DNA of 64,000 bases from Tilletia caries (Eukaryota; Basidiomycota; Exobasidiomycetes; Tilletiales; Tilletiaceae): positions 682,001-746,000 of the forward strand of contig JALUTQ010000005.1 in NCBI GenBank assembly GCA_032718865.1, written 5' to 3'. The notes under the pieces were generated by a model. The model saw only the letters and a list, made by a program, of their open reading frames with translations. It was not told the origin of the DNA and made no database searches. A program made the translations under genes and the position numbers. Positions 1 through 11,192 of the stretch are shown here, piece by piece. How positions within the stretch are numbered: the first letter of the stretch is position 1; each line of letters opens with the position of its first letter.

Positions 1-665
1 ATCATCCGGTTCAGTTGATCTTGAGGAGAACTGGAGGCGACCATGGTCAAGGTGAGCGGGTGAACAGGGATTGTAAGGCAACAGGGAAGGTTCCACAGGG
101 ACTCACCACCATACAACGACAATCTCGCCACAGAATGTCCATAGGCCCGCTTCGACCAAAAGGGGAGCATCGACGACGACGACCTTGGATCCTTTGATCC
201 AGAAGAGGAACAGCAACCAGGCCATCCGTTTCCGCACAGCCGAATGGGTGATGCGATTCAGTACTTTGCGTTGGTCGGGGTCATTGAACACGATCCGTCC
301 AAGGCTCGGTCGGTCGAGCGTTCCATCTTCTTTCAGAATGGTAGAGCCGAAGTGTTTCACGATCGCTTTGAGGGCGGGCGTGCCTGGCTCGACCACGGCA
401 CGGGCCAAGGTGTCGAGATCGATGAGCGGGATCTTGTGGACCTCGGACAGAAGTTGTGAGACAGTAGATTTGCCTGTGATTCTCGTCCACAGACAGCCTC
501 AAGGTATGAATAAATACACATCAGGCTCGAAAAGGGAGCCTGAGCAAGGACATACCTGAGGCAATGCCGCCCGTCAGACCAACGACTGTGAAGAAGAACC
601 AGCCAAGAAAGATGTGTGAGCCTCAGCTACAAATTGAGTCAGTGCTATCCGAACTCACCCAGCAT
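1..665 (-). CDS. CAB5: Dephospho-CoA kinase (5' part; gene runs off the window start)
   Basis: Last step of coenzyme A synthesis: ATP-dependent phosphorylation of dephospho-CoA. Exons read on the minus strand are 665-659, 585-556, 473-107 and 30-1, all with GT-AG borders and consistent phase. The spliced start gives MLVVGLTGGIASGKSTVSQL, the P-loop at the extreme N-terminus that is typical of the family. The P-loop glycine codon is split by an intron. Later come LIDLDTLARAVVEPGTPAL, the DAPLLVEAGLW segment (family D-x-PLLFE) and a VVVW-C-x-P strand. The ATG at 665-663 is followed after only 7 nt by an intron, so simple ORF calling misses it. About 135 codons are visible and the C-terminal lid and helix region lies outside the window. 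Divergent from the PUF gene. Family assignment is firm; the micro first exon is inferred from frame and splice sites. Confidence 0.9.
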
Positions 666-1673
666 GCTGAGTTTCCGAGAGATTCGACTTCACTTCAGTT
701 CAGTTCACAGAACGGAGTCCCAATACCTGGAGGCAGCGAGCACTTGAGAGTAAGGCCAATTGAATGTCTTCGATGGGGACATATAGAAGAGCAATTGAAC
801 GGGAGAGATCGAGCGTCGCGAAGCCACGTGGGACAGCACTTTTCGAAAGGCGATTATGAACGCAAAATTGGGAGCGAAAAAGAGCAGAGGAACGCATCAG
901 CAGCAAGTGAGTCGTGAGAGCGAGCTTCCTTTCCTTCGCACTTCGCACTTCTGACAGCTCACCCTCGCGACGCGCTTCTATAATCGCCTCCCTTTCCGCG
1001 CAGTGTAACACCACCCCGAAGGCCAAGTACGCTTGCTGCCTTGCTCCCCCACCCACCCGCGCTCCGTCCCCCCTCGCCTTCCTCTCCGTCTCGTTCTTTC
1101 GTGTGTGTTGTGTTGTTGTAGGTGCGTATACCCACGTTTCGCGACCAACACCTTCCCCTGGCCTTCGCCTCTGACTTCTCCTTCCCTTCTTTCTGGTTTC
1201 TGCTCACAGAAGAGCAGCTGTCCTCGCACAAAATACGCGCCAGCTTCGTTATCACGGACTAGGAACAGGTTTGACTGGTGCCCGTCAGACATCGTAGCAT
1301 TCACATACCACCTCCCCTCCCAACTTTCACCTTTCTTGTACTACTCCTTTTTTTTTTCCTTCCCTTCCCTGCCTTCGGACCTCTTATCTTTTCTCTTCCT
1401 TTTCCACACGGCGGCCCACTGCAAGTTCGGGCCCTCCTTACTGGATCATCCAAGTCTCCAGCTCTTTGCTCGCGCCTAGCTCGTTCTGGTCGTCGCCCTT
1501 TCACCTGCTTTTCTCGGTTTGCACATTATCAAGTCGTCAAGGCGCTTATTATTTCGCCCTTGTCGGTGAGTGACAGAGCAACTCTCCTTGAACCTGCGCA
1601 CCTCACAAGCCAAACTAACTGACTCACTTTTTCGGGTGCGGCAGATTTTTTGCTGCAAAACTAACTGCAAGTC
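666..1673. other. Divergent promoter region and pyrimidine-rich leader
   Basis: No supportable gene. From about 1030 to 1560 the plus strand is strongly C+T rich, including a run of ten T at about 1350. This is typical of leaders of highly expressed basidiomycete genes. The interval carries the promoters of the dephospho-CoA kinase gene (minus) and the PUF gene (plus). A 5'-UTR intron is possible before 1674 but cannot be fixed from sequence. Confidence 0.5.
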
Positions 1674-4467
1674 ATGGTTAATCCCGAGCAAGACCATCTG
1701 CACTCGATGCCCTCCTCCCGTCGGTCCAGCGGCGAAGAAAACCGCGCTTTCACTCGCTCGGTAATCCTTCCTGGCGGCAACGGGTCTGGAATGAATGGCC
1801 ATGGCTTTGTGCCAGCCTCCATGGCTGGGGCCTCCGCCGGTCTGACCGCGCCCCTCTCTCAGTCCGTCTCCGACCTCAAGAACAGCATTCGGTCCATGCC
1901 AGGCTCGCGTCGCACCAGCGGAGATGAGGAGCGCTTCTTTGGCCGTGCTGGTCTTCCCGCCAACTTCGGCTCCGTCAACGCAGGCCAAAACTTTGCACAG
2001 CGTGTTGTGTCGCACCCGCTTCGCCGCGGTCCGCCAAACGACTTGAGCAGCGTTTTCGATCAGCTCAACATCGGAACCGCTGGCACCCAGCGCACACCCA
2101 GTGCCGGAAGCGCTCTACCCAACTCATTATCTGGACAGCGCAGCCAACTCGGCCGCGAATTGCCTCGACCCGGTTCTGGAGACCAGAACCGAAACGTCCG
2201 CATGGTCAACCCCACCCACCATGGCAACACCTTCAGCGAACACTCTTCCACGCCCTTCAATGCCGCTCTGGACGAACGGCTGCTCGCAGACATAGAGGCT
2301 GAAGATTCGGAATTCGTCAGGAAGTACAATCTCGCCGACGACAAGTTTGCCGCCCTCGAAGGCCGCTTGGAAGGTCGAGATGGTTACCCCGGTGCCTTGT
2401 CTGCCTCTTCAGCCGCACTCGATCTTGCACCGCTCTCGCAAACACCTCCTCGGAATGCGCGGGGCGGCGACGGCCCAACTCTTTCCGAATGGCCCCGGTT
2501 CGTCCCCCGTGGACCCGATGGGAGTTCATTCCGCAAGCAGCAATCAGGGCCTGACGGAATGCCGCAGGGCATGTACAGCAGCATGACCTCAGCTGCAGGA
2601 CCGTACGGCTTCCCGTTGACGTCCGAAGTCTCCAGTGCACGAAACTCGCCCTCGCCCTCGGGATTCATGCGCAGACCAAAGGCAGATCTCAGTCTCAGCG
2701 CTGCCCGCCTCGAGGACCTGCCCCTACCTCGTGGCTCAGACAGCAACGGACTCGGACAATCCGGTAACGGCGCAAATGGCATGTCAAGCAGCCTCTACAA
2801 TTTGCCATCGGCCTCGTACGGCATGATGCTGGGCGGCGGCGGCGGCGATGGCTCCGGCAACAGTCCCGTCGGTTCGGGCATCCTTCGCAAACCGACTGGC
2901 GAGCTGGACACCGCAACCCGTATTGAGGACCTCCAAGGCGACATCTTCCCACTGTGCAAAGATCAGCACGGATGCCGCTACTTGCAGAAAAAATTGGAAG
3001 AAGGTGTGCCTTCGGCCCGCGACATCATCTTCAAAGAGACCTTCCGGCACTTTGCAGACTTGATGATTGGTGAGCTCTCCCTGGTGACACCTGCGCACAC
3101 TGTCCCTGCTATCGATCAGCTCATTTTTTGTGACTGTTCTCTCCTCCAGATCCTTTCGGAAACTACCTTTGCCAGAAGATGCTGGAGTACTGCACCGACG
3201 AACAGAGGGACTTGATCGTCGAGTCTGTCGCCGGCGATCTTGTTGCCATTTCGCTCAACATGCATGGTACCAGGGCCGTGCAGAAGACGATCGACTATCT
3301 GTCCACTCAGCGTCAGATCTCCTCCATCATCGTCGCCCTGAGCATGAGCGTCGTCACGCTCATCAAGGATCTGAACGGCAACCACGTCATCCAAAAGTGT
3401 CTGAACCGTCTCAACTCGGAAGACAATCAGTTCATATACAATGCTGTCGCCCAGCACTGTGTGGAGGTTGCCACGCACCGTCACGGATGCTGTGTGCTCC
3501 AGCGGTGTATCGACCACGCCTCTGACCAGCAGCGTATCCAGCTCGTCACCCAGATCACCTTCAACGCTCTCACCCTGGTCCAAGATCCATTCGGAAACTA
3601 CGTGGTTCAGTACGTGCTGGATTTGAATGACCAGCGCTTCAGCGACGCCATCGTCCGCCAATTTGTTGGCAGCGTGTGCCTGCTGTCTCTCCAAAAGTTC
3701 AGCTCCAACGTGATCGAGAAGGTGAGTCTGTCGCACAGAACATTGCAAGTACAGATTCTAAGTTCTGACTGTATGTTACTCGTCACTTCCAGTGCATCCG
3801 TGTTTCGGAACCTTCGACTCGCCGCCAACTCGTTGAGGAGCTTCTCAATCGACAGCGCTTGGAAAAGCTGCTTCGCGACTCGTTCGGTAATTATGTTGTA
3901 CAAACCAGTCTGGATTACGCCGAGCCGAATCAACGTCAGCAACTCGTTGATTGTATTCGACCGATCCTTCCCATGATTCGCAATACCCCCTATGGCAAAC
4001 GCATCCAATCAAAACTTCAACGAGACAACGTCGACCTCGGTCCTGCCTCTGGCTCTATGCCTTTCTCGCTCTTGCAAGCCGCCGCGTACCATCAGCAGCA
4101 GCTGCAAGCCATCGCGGCGATGGCGAACCGGCCCCCTGCCGAATTTGGCAACCGACCGTACAACGGGGGTGGTCCAGGCATGAACAACGGGCACGGGCCC
4201 AATGGTCATGGCCCAGGCAATGTAGGTGGCCGTGGTATTCCGCCTCACCTTCACCCTGGTTATGGACCCGATCCCAGCATGCAGCCCCCGATCTACGGCC
4301 CGCCTCCCCCAGCTCCGCACAACATGGGTCCGGCTGGCGCTTCGCCCACCTTGACGAACGCAACGGGGGCAAGCCCGTTCCCAGGCCACCATCAGGCTTA
4401 CCGCATGAACGGCTTCGTGCCCGTTGGAGGCTTCTCGGGGTTCCCCCAGAGCTTCACTCCTTACTGA
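1674..4467 (+). CDS. PUF4: Pumilio/PUF-domain mRNA-binding protein, Puf4-like
   Basis: Sequence-specific 3'-UTR binding protein expected to recruit deadenylation/decay factors in the cytoplasm. Exons are 1674-3069, 3150-3721 and 3793-4467, giving 880 residues. An in-frame TAA lies 12 nt before the ATG. Residues 1 to about 410 are Ser/Pro/Gly-rich and disordered-looking. Eight PUF repeats follow at about 415-770. Base-contact helices are readable, for example CKDQHGCRYLQ, NMHGTRAVQK, DLNGNHVIQK, HRHGCCVLQR, DPFGNYVVQ, KFSSNVIEK and DSFGNYVVQ. The order and wording match the yeast Puf4 class better than Puf3. The tail (about 110 residues) is Gly/Pro/His-rich. Intron 1 splits repeat 2 and intron 2 splits repeat 7. 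Confidence 0.95.
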
Positions 4468-5113
4468 AGGTGATCAGGGCGATGGAACGACCTCAAAAGG
4501 AGTGCAGCAATCTTCACGAACACCTTGCAAGGACCGGATGGACGCAACTTTGTCCCCATCCCGCCTTCTCCTAACTCAGTCAGCAACAGTAAACCGAAGG
4601 ACGACCATTCTAACTCAAAGTCATAAAATCTCGTTCTTCCTCTGTAGACGGTAAATCGACCTACATAAGCTCAAAAGCAATCTGTACCACAAGGCAATAC
4701 CTCTCTTTCTCTCTCTTCTATCTCGCTCTTTCTCTCCTCTCCACCAACCCCGATCTTTCCTCCCCCATCCTCATCTTTATGCCTCCTCTCCCCCCACCCC
4801 CAATCTGGCTTCTACTTCCTGTACTTACCTCGCAGCCACTTGTAATGCTCGAGCTTGCTCCGCCCTTTCCCATGCCTTTCCATCATCAGCAAAGGTCTTT
4901 GGTCTTTGTGCTTGCCTGAGTGCAGTCTGAAAGGAAGGAAAGGGAAAGCCGCTGGTTCGTTGATTTTGGACTTGGTGCAGAAACCACGCCATTTCTGTCA
5001 GTTGGCGAAGTCCGACTCGAGTGGCCACCCAACCACGGACCACGACAGGCCGAGCAAGGAAACGACGAAGAAGGGCAGGAATAGCTCTCAGTGTTCCTTA
5101 ATCGCTGAGCCCA
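4468..5113. other. Intergenic region between PUF4 and the GH79 gene
   Basis: The stretch at 4690-4800 is a CT-rich tract. No conserved ORF, RNA gene or repeat is recognisable. It should contain the PUF4 3'-UTR and the promoter of the next gene. Confidence 0.4.
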
Positions 5114-7520
5114 ATGTTGACGAAGTACTCCAGGAGCGTTTTGCTCACCGTCGTCGCCTTGCTGGCTTCGGTGCCAACATCGATCCTGGCTCAAGATGGA
5201 GGGACATTCGCCAACCTGACCGTGCTACCCGCCCCGGCAACTCCCACCACGACGAGCTTGAATCCAGGTCCACCCTTGCCTTCCTCCGACTTGAACGCCC
5301 AGCCTCTGCCACCGGGGCCCAATCCTGCTCTAGGCAGCACGGTCTTCCAGCTCGATTTGTTGGGCAATGGGACCATCGCGGGTATTCCCGTTCCCGCCAA
5401 CTTCTTGGGCATCAGCGTTGAACTGAGTGTGGCCACTGATATATGTGAGTACCAACTTCTCTCATACAGTCGGCAAGGTCGGATCTTTTGGACTGATCCC
5501 CGTCTCTGTCGTACCCAGTCGGGTCCCAGCTGTCGAATCTGTATGCTCCCTTTCTTAACTATGTCGCCTCCATCAGCGAGCGATTGCCACAACAGATGGG
5601 GCCCAGGATTCGAGTTGGTGGCAACACGCAAGACCGGGCTACATACAACTCGTCCGCAGCCGCACCTATCGTGAAGGATTCGGCGCATGGGTTCAATCTT
5701 ACGACTGGGGCTCCGATCACTCCAGACATCCAGGTCGGCTCGAAGCTCTTCGACATCATGTCGGCCATTGGCAATAGCTTGAGAATACAGTGGGTCTACG
5801 GAGTCAACATGGGGACGTTGAACGCCGCCGACTTCAATCAGCCCATGGTGAAGGATGTCACCAACACACTGGGCGATTCACTTCAAATGCTTCTGGTGAG
5901 TGGTGTTCGTTCCCTCGGACTTGGCAGTCGGATTGTCACTCAACGGGTCATCCTGCCACAATCACTAGGTTGGTAACGAACCAGATCGATACGCCATTAC
6001 CGGACGCAGAGACAGCAGCTACACGATCGCTCAGTACTTGGACGAATGGGATGAGGTGACGTCCAGTATACGGGGCGAAGTGCCGACTCAGAAATACTTT
6101 GTCGCCCCGAGCGTCTGCTGTGCCTGGACGACCAACGAGATTTTGGTTGACAATGGCATGGCCGACCGTTTCAAGGATCGATTGGCCGCCGTTAGCGGTA
6201 TCAAGTGTGAGTCTGCCTTTCGAGCAGGTGCTTTTTAACACGATTTGTCATAACGCATTTCTAAGGACTACCTTCCTCATCCTTTTTTATCGCGCAGACC
6301 CACAATCGCTTTGCTCTGTTATTCCAGTCCAGGGCCACTCATTTTACCTCAACCACTCGAACACGGTCGAGTTTGCGAAGTACGATGAAGACGCAGTCCG
6401 CACGAGCGTGGCTTTGGGTCTTCCTTTCGTTCTCATCGAGACGGTGAGGGTCTTTCTCTGTCGCACACACTTGTGATGTTTTCCCATACTGATGACTATG
6501 ACGTGCGTCCGTTTGGTTGTCCTGCCAGAACACGGCATCCTGTATCGGGGTGAAGTGGGTTTCAGATGCCTTCTCGTCGACCTTGTGGGCGATCGATTCA
6601 GCACTCCAGCTCGCATTCCGGAATCACAGTGGGATGTACCTCCACACCGCAGGTCAATCGGTCCTGTACAACCTCTTCACACCACCGACCTACCGGGAGG
6701 CGCTATACACCGCCTGGCGCACAGGTCCGATCATGTACGCGCTGCCTTTCGTGGCTGAAGCGTTAAACAGCACGAGAGGCAGAAGCGCACGGGTGCGCGA
6801 CCTAGGGATGAGGACACCTAATGGATCTGTGGAAACTGCTGTCGCGTATGGGATATACGAGGATGACGATGCGCAAGTGGCAAGCCGAGTGGTGCTGATG
6901 AACCTGGTCGGCGCACCGGGCGATGACAATGCTTTGCGGGTGAATATCCCGGTGGGGTCGCAAGATCAGGTCCTGGTCAAGTTCCTGGCAGCTCCGTCGG
7001 CAGCGGAACAGGAAAACATTGTGAGTACTTTCTTTGGATCAGCAGTGCGAAAAAGTGATGGATCCGAGCTTATCATCGAAATCTTCTCGACACAACCTAG
7101 ACTTGGGCGGGTCAGACCTTTGGGTACTATTCGAACGGCGAGCTCCGGGGAACAGAAAGCATACAGCAACTGCAGTGCAACAGCGGGGATGGCGACAACA
7201 ACAACTTCTGTGTTGTAACCGTACCTGCTCCAGGCGCAGCGATCGTCTTCCTCACCAACCGAGGACAATCTTTGGCCTCAGTCGCCTCGCGCTCCATGTC
7301 CGCTTTCGACCCACAGGGCACGGCCGATCCCGGGGTGGTGATCGACAGCAATGGCAGTCGAGGTCGGAAGGGTGGTGCGACCAGTCGTAACAGCGCCCGA
7401 AGCGGTACGATCGGTGGACCCGCTGGAGCAAAGGCGGCGCACCAAGCCGTGTGGCTGTGTCTGGCTGCTGGACTCACGTCGGTGGTGGGCAGTCTCCTCG
7501 CCCGGACGTTGCAGCTGTAA
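5114..7520 (+). CDS. Secreted GH79-like glycoside hydrolase, probably GPI-anchored
   Basis: Six exons: 5114-5444, 5519-5895, 5969-6206, 6328-6443, 6529-7020 and 7101-7520, giving 657 residues. Residues 1-27 form a signal peptide ending near SILAQ. A Pro/Thr linker precedes a TIM-barrel-like domain. The clan-A acid/base motif is VGNEPD (Glu about 240) and the candidate nucleophile is in VLIETN (Glu about 353). The C-terminal part matches the beta domain seen in GH79 proteins of basidiomycetes. The last 40 residues (a Ser/Gly/Ala segment, then a hydrophobic tail ending LLARTLQL) look like a GPI-attachment signal. GH79 members act on glucuronides or proteoglycan-type glycans, and the substrate here is unknown. 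The acceptor of exon 4 could instead lie at 6298, which would add residues. Confidence 0.82.
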
Positions 7521-9284
7521 GGGCTGGACTGCGCAAGCTTCCCCTGGGCCCTGACCCCTTTCCCGCGTCTCTATCTTTTTCGCCTTCCGCTCCTCAGCGC
7601 TTCAGCCTGCCGCGCTGGCGCCCATCGGACAATTGCTTGCCTTTGTTTATCAACACACGGTAGATACCTAAACGGATCCCAAGACGTGTAATATAAAGCT
7701 GGTTCTGTTCTATCCCGCAACTCGCCCTGCGCTATCAGGTGTGTTTCAAATCCACTCGCGCTTACCGCTTGCTCGCACAGTGAGGGTATCTGTTGGACGA
7801 CTGTCGACCATCCAGCGATAGCATCCGGTCCTTCGTTGTACATACCACGGGCAAGGAGAGGCAACATTTCCACTCTTCTGCTTATCCTTTATTACCACCA
7901 TCACGTCTTCACGCATTCACGCTACAGAGGCGACAACCGGCAACCCTCGCCGGTGATCGACACTATGACTGCAAGCCGGCAAGACCGCGAACCCTCCTGC
8001 CCTCCTGCTGCCTGCAGGTGCGCGGCACCGTGGGAATTCGCTGACGGGAGCCACTTGAGCTAAAACCTGCATCCTTCTTTTTTCTCATGGGCTTTTCAGG
8101 ACAGACTACTGCTGCAGGCCTGCAGGTCTAAATTCCTTTGTGCGACGTGATTCATACTGACGCCCACGAGCTTCCCTTTCTCTCTAGACAAAGGATTGGA
8201 ACCAACCTCGGCAGCGGGCGCAATGTACTGAACCTCTTTGCCTCCACGATTTCCAGTGGTGTCCTTCTCCCTTCCTTCCATCTTCTATCTTCCATCCTCA
8301 GAACAAGCTTTTCGATGCTCTGTTTCCAGCCATTGGCGTCTCAGCGCAGCGAGCCCGACCACGAGCTGCCAGCCAGAACTCGTCAGCTGTTCGTCAGGCG
8401 CTCAGGATTCCCTGCTCATCATCGTCATCTATATTTTCCCACAGATGCCGCGCTGGCCTATGCGCCGACGACGCGCTTGTCTTTCCTTTGTCCTGTTGGC
8501 GTGCTCTCGCTGGCTAGCGCCGTGTCACCTCTTACGTCCAAAAGTCCTTTGTCTCGCCAGGCATGGCGCTCCCACACCTGGCTTCTGACACCTGTCAACA
8601 CTCAGGCGCTCGCAGTGAGAACGATCGTCAAGGCAGAGGATCCGCAAAGGCAGGTTTCGAGCTCTCCTCTCTGCTACATACGCCCATCTCTCTCTTCCCT
8701 TTCTCCAGCTCAGCTCAGCTCAGCTCAGCTCAGCCCGCCCCTCTCCCCCTCCCTTTCTTCTGCGTCACCCATCACTCGATCCGTGTTCCCCGCCTCGCCC
8801 CTTTGCTCGCATCCTTGCGTCACCTCTTACTGAAACTTCCGTCTTTCACGCAGGTTTTGCTTTTGCCTCCAATGCGGCTTCATGCTGCTGTGAAGGGCTA
8901 CCCATTACGTCGGACCATCCTTCTTTCTTCTGGCGTCGGAAGGCGATGATCCGTGCTCGTTCCGCTTCCAGGGATCTTGCACGGTACCATACCTGTGGGG
9001 CGGCTTCAACAGCACACTTCTGTCTCTCCTCCTTCAGCGTTCTTCAACCATCTTCCTTCTCTCGCTCTTGTGGCACCTTCCTTCCCGGCACCTTTCCTTT
9101 TTCTTCTTCTTTTCATTCGAAGCAGCGTACAACCTGGTGTTCGCTCGCTTCTCATTCCTCCTGGACCTTTCAAGGGCTCTTCTCACCTTGGACTTATTCC
9201 GTTCAAGGCTTCACCGTTTGGTCTTTTCTTTGGCGATCTGATTCTCTTTTACCCGGTTCTTCTCGGTCACGCTCGCTCCTCAAG
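7521..9284. other. Long gene-poor interval with pyrimidine-rich leader
   Basis: No credible protein gene on either strand. From about 8240 to 9280 the plus strand is CT-rich with many TTC/CTT tracts, like the leader upstream of the PUF gene, and leads into the small ORF at 9285. The rest looks like the GH79 3'-UTR and a promoter. Confidence 0.4.
8707..8734. repeat. AGCTC tandem repeat (five full units plus AGC)
   Basis: Perfect AGCTC pentamer repeat inside the CT-rich leader of the downstream small ORF. Each unit contains the palindrome AGCT. Confidence 0.9.
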
Positions 9285-9638
9285 ATGTGCATCTCTCGCC
9301 GCGACGTCGAGCTCTGTCGATGCTGCCAACACACCGTCGTCGAAGAAAGCACGGCCCACGTCCATCGTTGCCATCTCTTCTCCGACGAGGACGAGGACAT
9401 GCACTGCATGACGCTCGAACGGAGCGACAACTCGTTCGTCTCAAACACACTCACCTGCCGCGACTGCTCCAATGGCTACGGATCCATGTTCGAGAACAGG
9501 GGAAGCTATAACAGGTCTTCCTTTTCCGACGGGTCATCCGGAGGCAGCAGTGGCGACACATCATACTCGCGGGGCATTGGAAGTTCGGAGAACGAGTCGT
9601 CGGATGACGAGTCGGACAACGATTCGGACGACGACTGA
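9285..9638 (+). CDS. Hypothetical small Cys/His-rich acidic protein
   Basis: 117 residues starting MCISRRDVELCRCCQHTV. I do not recognise the family. The N-terminal half has paired Cys/His: C-x-C-C (residues 11-14), H-x-x-C near HVHRC, then a later Cys near DMHC, and a C-x2-C in TCRDCS. This spacing suggests a small metal-binding fold. The C-terminal half is Ser/Gly-rich and ends in an Asp/Ser acidic tail (SDDESDNDSDDD). The ORF is open 113 codons further upstream, but that stretch is Ser/Phe-rich CT leader translation. The ATG at 9285 starts the compositionally distinct protein. It could be a genuine lineage gene or a chance ORF. Confidence 0.5.
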   Translation: MCISRRDVELCRCCQHTVVEESTAHVHRCHLFSDEDEDMHCMTLERSDNSFVSNTLTCRDCSNGYGSMFENRGSYNRSSFSDGSSGGSSGDTSYSRGIGSSENESSDDESDNDSDDD

Positions 9639-10863
9639 TCTTCCCGCCCCCTTATCAAACTTCGTCCGGCATATCATCATGGTAAGCACGTTGCACACTT
9701 CTTCACAAGCCCGCAGTGATCGTACGCGAACTGACATACCACTTCTTCACCTTCAGCTCGTCGCTGTTTCTCAACTTCCGCATTGGGAACGGTTCTTGAT
9801 GGCAAGAACATCTTCCAGCTGTTCCGTATGGGGGAACTTCTGGGTCTTTATCGGTCACTCTCATCGCGTCACTGTACAAGGGCCACAGGTCGGGCCCCTT
9901 CCGATGTCACTCCAAGTCACCAAGATCAACACGTAACGGGCAAGGTCAGAGGGCCCTTCCAGGCAAGGCTCCTCACGAATCACGAAATTTTCCTTCCAGT
10001 TCTCTCTCCGGAAATATGTCACCAACGCACGCCTTTCGACCTTCTGCAACAAACTCTCTTCGGGTCTCCCATGCTTCACCGGTTCTGCAACGTCCTCAAC
10101 CACTACGTCCGAGATGGAGCAGCGTTTTCTAACGCTTCACGACACTAATCGCTGGAGGAGTCCCTGGTGGGCATCTCAGCGATCTCGGGCAGGGACTGGC
10201 TGGCTGCCTCTGCCCACTCTTCAAGTCTCCGCCAACGTTTCTTCGATTTCCAGCCACGGATTCTTCAACATTTTGGGCTTTCTCTCTTCTTTGCGGTCTG
10301 TTCCAGGTCATCCACATCTGCTCTCTCTCTCGCCGCGGGCCGAACGACACACACCTTCGCAGGACCGGCTTTTTTTCACCTTCGCAGTTGCTCGCCGCCT
10401 CTGGGACGACCGGCTCGTTCCCCAGGACGGCTCCGCCAATCCTCACACTGTATCCATAAAACCCCGTCCAAACGCATCCGCATACATCCGCATCCGCATC
10501 CACATCCACCGCCATCAAATCAAGCCAAAGTCCCTGCATCCCGCATCCCTCTGCAAGCCACCTTAAAGACCCCTTCCCCCCCTGTATCGTACATAAATAG
10601 CAGCTTTGTCTCGCAAATCGCAATTCTTTCGCATCTCGTATCACATCATGCTGTCTACTCTCGATCTTGCACCGGTATACATGCTGATCTTCATCAGATA
10701 TAGGGGGGTCATAACGAACTTCATCCTGAGATACACATAATGACCGAGTCCAGATGACAACTAGTACAGGTGTAGAGAAAGGGGGAAAGGTGAGGGGAGA
10801 GAAGGGGGATATGAGAAAGCCTGAGTAATATGTGAGGGCCCTTCGCGGTGTTGTGTGATGGAA
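9639..10863. other. Intergenic region left of the Harbinger element
   Basis: No supportable gene. A short cluster of CATCCG/CATCCA units occurs at about 10480-10510. A TATA-like ACATAAATAG lies at about 10591, with no gene obviously downstream. The rest is probably the 3'-UTR of the small ORF and spacer. Confidence 0.4.
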
Positions 10864-10865
10864 TA

Positions 10866-10900
10866 GGGCAATTCACGCGTGCCACCCAAAGCCGCTCATC
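10866..10900 (+). repeat. Left terminal inverted repeat of the Harbinger element
   Basis: 35 nt starting GGGCAATTCACGCGTGCC. It pairs with 16880-16914 with one mismatch (A here, C in the other end at repeat position 25). Confidence 0.92.
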
Positions 10901-11192
10901 TCACTTCCGAGCACTCCCGCGCCTTCTCAGGCACTCCCAGGACCGCCTCAGACGCTCCCAGAGCCGCCTTATGACATTCATTTCCCTTCCCCGCACTTCT
11001 TCTCGCGCTCCAGCACTCTTCATGCCACTCATTTTTGTTTCTCTGCTTTTCTCAACGCTCCGCGGCGCTCCCGCAATTAATTTCATTTCGCATTTCCCTT
11101 CTGCGTTCTGAAGGGAAGTGAAAACAGCAGTTTCGTGATCTTTGTAGCTACTGCCTACTACCACCACCCGCAGTCACCGTCAGCAGCCCACA

